Notes under the pieces: generated by a model
What the model saw: the letters and a program-made list of their open reading frames with translations, nothing else
Database searches by the model: none
What the model was told of the DNA's origin: nothing
In this document: piece by piece, positions 44,283 to 48,217 of the stretch
Layout of the letters: the number at the start of each line of letters is the position of its first letter
Numbering within the stretch: the first letter of the stretch is position 1
Source: Rhizobium sp. Q54
GTDB lineage: Bacteria; Pseudomonadota; Alphaproteobacteria; UBA2966; CAIVPW01
DNA: 48,217 nt
Direction: 5' to 3'
NCBI GenBank assembly: GCA_945904955.1
Contig: CAMDPO010000016.1
Coordinates: forward strand, 1 to 48,217
Position numbers and translations under genes: made by a program

Positions 44283-44927
44283 TCAGACGACCTCGTGGAA
44301 GGCGATGGCGGTCGGCACCGCTACCGGCTTCTTGCGGTTCGGCTTCGTGTAGGTCGCCGCCGCGTTGTAGGTCTGGTAGGGCGTCTTGTGGCGCTCGACC
44401 GCTTCCGTGACGGCGCGCAGCATGCGCTCCGACACATCCCGCGCCGCCTGGACGCGGCGACGCTGGTCGTCGAGAACCTTGTTCAGGCGCTCGCCCGCTG
44501 CACGCACCGCGGCAAGGTCGGCCTTCGGCGCGGCGCGCAGCTTGTCGCGATCGGCGCGCACCGCATTCAGCTCTTCCTGGTAGGCGCGCGCGATTTCCTC
44601 TTTGTGGGGCGCGGTGTGGCTGAGTTCGCGCGGGCGCCGATTCTTGAGCAAGGCCACCTCGGTCTCGATCAGAGTCGCCAAGCGGTTGGTGAGATCGATC
44701 AAGCGCGTCAGCGAGCCCGTCGCGCCCGTGGGCGCAGCGGCGATCGGCGCGCTCGGTGCAGCAGCCGGTGCGGCGGCGACCAGCGCGGTGCTCGTCTTTC
44801 CCACCGGTGCGGCGAAGGTCTTGGCGGGTGATGCGGCTGCGGGCCTGGCGCCGGCACGGCCAGCGGACGTCGGGGTCGCCGGAGGGCGGGCGGCGCTACG
44901 GGGAGCGACGGGGCGTGGAGCGATCAT
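44283..44927 (-). CDS. Probable FlgN-like flagellar chaperone or accessory protein
   Basis: 214 residues. The first 70 are A/P/T-rich and disordered. Residues 70-180 are helical with long heptad-like runs (LTRLIDLTNRLATLIETEVALLKNRR, KEEIARAYQEELNAVRADRDKLRA, ERLNKVLDDQRRRVQAARDVSERML), matching the FlgN coiled-coil pattern for hook-junction protein chaperones. Its ATG overlaps the flgJ stop (ATGA), placing it in the flgI-flgJ operon, the usual place for such a gene in alphaproteobacteria. Confidence 0.7.
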   Translation of the reverse strand: MIAPRPVAPRSAARPPATPTSAGRAGARPAAASPAKTFAAPVGKTSTALVAAAPAAAPSAPIAAAPTGATGSLTRLIDLTNRLATLIETEVALLKNRRPRELSHTAPHKEEIARAYQEELNAVRADRDKLRAAPKADLAAVRAAGERLNKVLDDQRRRVQAARDVSERMLRAVTEAVERHKTPYQTYNAAATYTKPNRKKPVAVPTAIAFHEVV

Positions 44928-45256
44928 GTGCGGCGCTTCGCCTCCTGCAACTGGAGCAATTCCTTGTAGACCGCGTCACCGATGCCGACGCCGCCTTGGC
45001 GCGCGATCGAGCCGGCGATTTCCTGGTTCATGATGCCGCGGAACATCTTCTCGCCCATGCCGCCGCCGAACGGGCCGTCGGCCTCGAGGCCAGAGAACAT
45101 CTCGTCGAGAATCTGTGAGAGCAGGACGGATTCGAATTCGACCGCCGCCTTGCGCGCCGGATCGGCGGACTGCATCACCGAGTCGCGCACGAAGGTGCGC
45201 TGGGTGGTGGCGCGGTCGAGTGCGAAGTTCGGCAGCATGCCCAGAGCGTCGGCCAT
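44924..45256 (-). CDS. flgJ: FlgJ-type rod-binding protein (no hydrolase domain)
   Basis: 110 residues, only the rod-binding part of FlgJ: ARKAAVEFESVLLSQILDEMFSGL, then FGGGMGEKMFRGIMNQEIAGSIARQGGVGIGDAVYKELLQLQ. The muramidase domain found in gammaproteobacterial FlgJ is absent, as is normal in alphaproteobacteria, where a separate enzyme cuts the wall. It scaffolds rod assembly in the periplasm. It is directly adjacent to flgI and overlaps the FlgN-like gene. Confidence 0.92.
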   Translation of the reverse strand: MADALGMLPNFALDRATTQRTFVRDSVMQSADPARKAAVEFESVLLSQILDEMFSGLEADGPFGGGMGEKMFRGIMNQEIAGSIARQGGVGIGDAVYKELLQLQEAKRRT

Positions 45257-46384
45257 CTACATCACCACGATGTCTGCTTGCAGGGCGCCGGCAGCCTTGA
45301 TGGTCTGCAGGATGGAGATCATGTCGCGCGGGCCGACGCCGAGAGCATTGAGCCCATCGACCAGGTCCTGCAGCGTCACGCCGGGTTTCAGCACGGTCAG
45401 CTTGCGGTCGGCGCCGTCGTCGATCTGGATGTCCGTGCGCGGCACGGTCACCGTCTGAGCGCCCGGAGGAGCAAAGGGGCCCGGCTGCGACACCTGTGGC
45501 GTCTCGGTGATGCGGATGGTCAGGTTGCCCTGAGCGATGGCGACTTCATCGACGCGCACGTTAGCGCCCATGACGATCACGCCGTTCTGCTCGTCGATGA
45601 CGATGCGGGCGATTTGATCCGGCTCGACCGTCAGCTGCTCGATGTCGGTGAGGAAGCCGACCAGGTCCTGCTGGTAGGGAAGCGGCACGTTGAGACGCAC
45701 GGTAGAGGCGTCCAGCGCCTGCGAGACCGGGCCGCGCATGAAGCTGTTGATGGCCTGGCTGATGCGGCGCGAGGTCGTCAGATCCGGATTGCGCAGCGTC
45801 AGGTTGAGGGAGGTTATGGCGCCGAACTCAAACGGCACCTCGCGTTCGACGATGGCGCCGTTGGCCATGCGGCCCGAGGTCGGGACGCCACGCGTCACGG
45901 TCTGGGCGGCGCCGCCGGCGCTGAAGCCGCCGACCGTCACCGAGCCCTGCGCCACGGCATAGATCTCGCCGTCAGCGCCCAGCAGCGGCGTGACGAGGAG
46001 GGTGCCGCCGAGCAGGCTGCCGGCGTCGCCGAGGGTCGAAACGGTGACGTCGATGCGCGTGCCCTGGCGGGCGAACGGGGGCAGGTTAGCCGTCACCATC
46101 ACGGCGGCGACGTTCTGGGTATTGAGGGTCGCGTCGCGGGTGTTGACGCCCAGGCGCTCGAGCATGGCAATCAGGCTTTGGCGGGTGAACGGGGCGTTGC
46201 GGAGCGAGTCGCCCGTGCCGTTCAGGCCGACCACCAGGCCGTAGCCGACCAGCATGTTGTCGCGCATCCCCTCGAAATCGCTGATGTCCTTGATGCGCGG
46301 CGCGGCCGCAACCGGCGCAATGGGCGCCACCGCGATGGCCGCGGCGAGGACGAGATGTAGGAAACGGGGCAAAGGAATGCGCAT
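45257..46384 (-). CDS. flgI: Flagellar P-ring protein FlgI
   Basis: 375 residues with a signal peptide (FLHLVLAAAIAVAPIAPVAAA), exported by Sec to form the P ring around the rod. RIKDISDFEGMRDNMLVGYGLVVGLNGTGDS and FTRQSLIAMLERLGV are the standard N-terminal motifs; NVAAVMVTANLPPFARQGTRIDVTVSTLGDA and LQDLVDGLNALGVGPRDMISILQTIKAAGALQA the later ones. It starts 28 bases after a sigma-54 promoter, with GGAAGG before the ATG, and heads flgI-flgJ-flgN. Confidence 0.96.
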   Translation of the reverse strand: MRIPLPRFLHLVLAAAIAVAPIAPVAAAPRIKDISDFEGMRDNMLVGYGLVVGLNGTGDSLRNAPFTRQSLIAMLERLGVNTRDATLNTQNVAAVMVTANLPPFARQGTRIDVTVSTLGDAGSLLGGTLLVTPLLGADGEIYAVAQGSVTVGGFSAGGAAQTVTRGVPTSGRMANGAIVEREVPFEFGAITSLNLTLRNPDLTTSRRISQAINSFMRGPVSQALDASTVRLNVPLPYQQDLVGFLTDIEQLTVEPDQIARIVIDEQNGVIVMGANVRVDEVAIAQGNLTIRITETPQVSQPGPFAPPGAQTVTVPRTDIQIDDGADRKLTVLKPGVTLQDLVDGLNALGVGPRDMISILQTIKAAGALQADIVVM

Positions 46385-46411
46385 GAACCAACCTTCCGGC
46401 CGCCTATCCAG

Positions 46412-46427
46412 AGCGAATCTCGTGCCA
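46412..46427 (-). promoter_or_regulatory. Sigma-54 promoter of flgI
   Basis: On the minus strand TGGCACGAGATTCGCT, with GG and GC exactly 10 bases apart. Transcription would begin near 46402, about 18 bases before the flgI ATG. Confidence 0.78.
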
Positions 46428-46500
46428 CCGAGGTGCGGCCTGTCTCGTTGAAATCATTGAGACTTTTGGCACTCGCAGACCTTAATGACGGGCCCGCACA

Positions 46501-46535
46501 GGCAATTCCTGCCGCACACGGCAGCTTTGCCCAGG
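46501..46535. promoter_or_regulatory. FlbD-like sites between flgI and fliX
   Basis: GGCAATTCCTGCCGCA (46501-46516), the same as the flagellin-array consensus, plus GGCAGCTTTGCCCAGG (46520-46535). They lie 75-110 bases upstream of the flgI sigma-54 promoter and 170-200 bases before fliX, a usual enhancer distance. Confidence 0.6.
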
Positions 46536-46707
46536 GGCTAGTACGCCTCAGCGATGCGGCGGTGGTATGGCAGGCGTCACCGGACGGCCGCACGGCCTGG
46601 GCTAGACTGCAGGTACCTCTTGCCGTCGGCCGTTTACCGTGCGTTAACCCTGTTCGAGGCACGCTACGGTAGTGCGTAGGTATCTCAGGGAGTAGGACGT
46701 CCGCCGC

Positions 46708-47121
46708 GTGAAGATCGTCGGGTCCGGACCAATCCATACGGCTGAAGCGGCGCGCGTGCGCCGCAAGCAGGCCAAGGACACGAGCTTCGCCAAGGAGCTC
46801 GAAGGCGGCGCGGGTGAAACCACGCGCCTCGCCGAGCAGTCGCGCGTCCAGACCCTCGACTCGCTGCTGGCCCTCCAGGAAGTGCCCGACGCGACCCAGC
46901 GCCGCTCGGCGGGCGTACGCCGCGGCTTCGACCTGCTGGACCGTCTCGATGAGATTCGAATGGGCCTCCTGACGGGCTCTATTCCGGCGGATCGCCTCAG
47001 CAATCTCGTCCGCCTTGTGCGCGCGCGCCGCGACGGCGTCATGGATCCGAACCTGAACTCCATCCTCGACGACATCGAACTGCGGGCGATGGTCGAGCTG
47101 GCCAAGCTCGGCCAGTACTAG
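46708..47121 (+). CDS. fliX: FliX, flagellar assembly regulator
   Basis: 137 residues. KIVGSGPI at the N-terminus and RRGFDLLDRLDEIRMGLLTGSIPADRLSNLVRLVRARRDGVMDPNLNSILDDIELRAMVELAKL match FliX. In Caulobacter FliX senses completion of the early basal body and controls FlbD, the sigma-54 activator. Its presence beside FlbD-like sites supports that circuit here. GTG start at 46708. It is divergent from flgI, which in many alphaproteobacteria is the conserved arrangement. Confidence 0.92.
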   Translation: MKIVGSGPIHTAEAARVRRKQAKDTSFAKELEGGAGETTRLAEQSRVQTLDSLLALQEVPDATQRRSAGVRRGFDLLDRLDEIRMGLLTGSIPADRLSNLVRLVRARRDGVMDPNLNSILDDIELRAMVELAKLGQY

Positions 47122-47284
47122 AGCGTGGCTGGCGCCGACCGACGTTCACGGGCCCGTGCGCGCGCCATGCGGACCGTGGCGTCACCCTCCCGTAACAAGC
47201 CCTCGGCCAAAGCGTCACCCTCTCGGAATAATAAGAAGAGGCCAGCAGATCGCTCTACCGGCCGTTCTCGGGCGACTCCCGCTG

Positions 47285-47313
47285 TTGCGGGAGCAAAGGC
47301 CGATTCATATACT
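47285..47313 (+). promoter_or_regulatory. Sigma-70 promoter of dksA
   Basis: TTGCGG (47285-47290), 17 bases, TATACT (47308-47313). A hairpin CTCCCGC-TGTT-GCGGGAG (47276-47293) overlaps the -35 box. Transcription would start near 47320, supporting a dksA start well after the upstream in-frame ATG at 47125. Confidence 0.65.
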
Positions 47314-47397
47314 CCGCGCCCGATTGAGAAGGCCAAGCGTGGCGCCGCGTCCGCGCCTGTCGCGCGCGGCACGAAAGACAAGTCTGAGGAGTCCCGT

Positions 47398-47820
47398 GTG
47401 AACATGACCGTGCGTCTGCCGAAAGGGTATCGCCCCTTGGAAGACGAGCCCTTCATGAACAAGAAGCAGCGCGAGTATTTCCGGCGCAAGCTTCTCGCGT
47501 GGCGGGAAGAACTTCTGCGCGAATCCACCGAGACCCTGCAACACCTGCAGGGGGAAAGCGCTGCGGCTCCCGACATGACCGACCGTGCGTCGGCCGAGAC
47601 GGAGCGCTCGCTGGAACTGCGTACGCGCGACCGCGAACGCAAGCTGATCGGCAAGATCGACGCCGCGCTGCGCCGCATCGACGACGGCTCCTACGGCTAC
47701 TGCGAGGAGACCGGCGAGCCCATCGGCCTGCCGCGCCTCGAAGCCCGCCCGATCGCCACGCTGAGCATCGAAGCCCAGGAACGCCACGAACGCCGCGAGA
47801 AGAGCTACCGCGACGAGTAG
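47398..47820 (+). CDS. dksA: DksA/TraR family RNA polymerase-binding regulator
   Basis: 140 residues from a GTG at 47398 (GAGGAG 6 bases upstream); the ATG at 47404 is equally possible. The DksA coiled coil (FMNKKQREYFRRKLLAWREELLRESTETLQHL) has tip acidic residues APDMTDRASAE, which reach into the polymerase channel with ppGpp. The globular end reads YGYCEETGEPIGLPRLEARPIATLSIEAQERHERREK, keeping one of the four zinc-finger cysteines, as is common in alphaproteobacterial DksA. The frame is open to 47125, but that part is low-complexity and precedes the promoter. Confidence 0.92.
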   Translation: MNMTVRLPKGYRPLEDEPFMNKKQREYFRRKLLAWREELLRESTETLQHLQGESAAAPDMTDRASAETERSLELRTRDRERKLIGKIDAALRRIDDGSYGYCEETGEPIGLPRLEARPIATLSIEAQERHERREKSYRDE

Positions 47821-47831
47821 CGCTCTACCTT

Positions 47832-47909
47832 CGTCATTGCGAGCGAAGCGAAACAACCCAGGCGTTGTGTTTTGTTCCCCTGGATCGCTTCGCTTTGCCC
47901 GCGATGACG
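47832..47909. repeat. Dispersed palindromic repeat (complete copy)
   Basis: Left arm CGTCATTGCGAGCGAAGCGAAACAACCCAGG, loop with TTGTGTTTTGTT, right arm TGGATCGCTTCGCTTTGCCC then GCGATGACG. Inverted arms of about 30 bases with a few mismatches. A truncated copy lies at 5923-5966. CATTGCGAGCGAAGCGAAGCAATCCAG elements are widespread between genes in alphaproteobacteria. Confidence 0.75.
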
Positions 47910-47925
47910 ACCAAGCGGAATCAGA

Positions 47926-47955
47926 AAGGCCGGTCCTAGCGACCGGCCTTCTTGT
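47926..47955 (+). terminator. Probable terminator after dksA
   Basis: AAGGCCGGTC-CTAGC-GACCGGCCTT, a perfect 10-bp stem (47926-47950) followed by CTTGT, a weak T tract. Confidence 0.65.
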
Positions 47956-48138
47956 GTCTGGGTGGTTGTCCTCGAGGGACGCCTCGCCCCAGATCGGGGA
48001 GGGTTTGAAGCCTCCCGTCTTAGAACGGGGCGATGATGTTGCGTCGGGTCCTGCGGGCCCTCCGCTGCATTGGTCTGCCCTGTCGAAAGTGGTCCGAGTC
48101 CAGAGTTAGGATTGGCCCGCTTTTGAATGGAGAACGGC

Positions 48139-48217
48139 ATGCCGCGTCAGCGATTTACGTCCGAGCAGATCATCGGGAAGCTGCGTGAGGTTGAGGTCTT
48201 TGTGGCGAAGGGCGGGT
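48139..48217 (+). CDS. IS3-type transposase, first frame (3' end outside window)
   Basis: 26 codons visible: MPRQRFTSEQIIGKLREVEV, then FVAKGG. This is the start of the helix-turn-helix OrfA of IS3-family elements (RFTxEQIIxxLREAE). GGAGAACGGC precedes the ATG, as is typical. The left inverted repeat probably lies near 48070-48100 but cannot be fixed without the other end. The element has inserted or survives downstream of dksA and the palindromic repeat; whether it is intact is unknown. Confidence 0.8.
   Translation, partial: MPRQRFTSEQIIGKLREVEVFVAKGG

Noticed and set aside
47125..47397. N-terminal extension of DksA by 91 residues
   Set aside because: The stretch is low-complexity, and a good sigma-70 promoter and the GAGGAG site lie inside it, so translation most likely starts at 47398 or 47404.

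Overview
The window (about 48 kb, high GC) reads as chromosomal DNA of an alphaproteobacterium. The markers are family-specific: Usg, FlbT, FlaF, FliX, a DksA lacking most zinc-finger cysteines, DUF2849 and DUF1344 proteins, and sigma-54 flagellar promoters beside repeated operator-like motifs of the kind FlbD binds in Caulobacter. I cannot name the genus. Both ends are cut: an MFS exporter is missing its 5' part at the left, and an IS3-type transposase starts at the right edge.

Layout. 1-4.5 kb: MFS exporter, Sel1 protein, phoH-type ATPase with a hairpin/terminator in its leader, a disordered small protein, and a lipoprotein with a split cupredoxin fold. 4.7-12.3 kb: class I aminotransferase, a decayed intergenic stretch with a dispersed repeat, a secreted unknown, an ATP-grasp protein, a VOC protein and a divergent PEP carboxylase. 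12.4-17.2 kb: ada-alkB alkylation-repair pair, crcB fluoride channel, HtpX-like protease, a free-standing FliG C-terminal-domain protein behind a symmetric palindromic promoter, and usg. 17.5-24.1 kb: groES-groEL, a quinone reductase divergent from an HxlR regulator that is coupled to pcm, a Crp/Fnr regulator, and a pseudo-receiver/pentapeptide-repeat fusion.

24.3-29.1 kb is a sulfate-assimilation operon: cysG, DUF2849, cysI, and a DUF934-CysH fusion. CysG makes the siroheme that CysI needs, and CysH delivers sulfite. 29.2-31.2 kb holds a DUF1344 protein, a prolyl aminopeptidase and a flavin reductase.

31.2-41.2 kb is the most unusual region. Eleven genes run on the minus strand: triheme cytochrome c, a two-subunit Tat-exported molybdenum hydroxylase, SoxY, SoxZ, an unknown anchored protein, a SUMF1-fold protein without the catalytic cysteines, a monoheme cytochrome c, an FccB/SoxF flavoprotein, SoxX and SoxA. 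No SoxB or SoxCD is present. SoxY lacks the C-terminal GGCGG carrier arm and has its only cysteine inside an altered motif followed by an extension. This looks like a periplasmic redox system built from Sox parts that is not the textbook thiosulfate pathway.

41.4-47.1 kb is a flagellar locus: flagellin, flbT, flaF and a FlaG-like gene on the plus strand; flgI, flgJ and an FlgN-like gene on the minus strand; and fliX. Two sigma-54 promoters with GG-N10-GC spacing and shared upstream repeats fit FliX/FlbD control. dksA with a good sigma-70 promoter and a palindromic dispersed repeat follow, then the transposase. No tRNA, rRNA or CRISPR array was seen.
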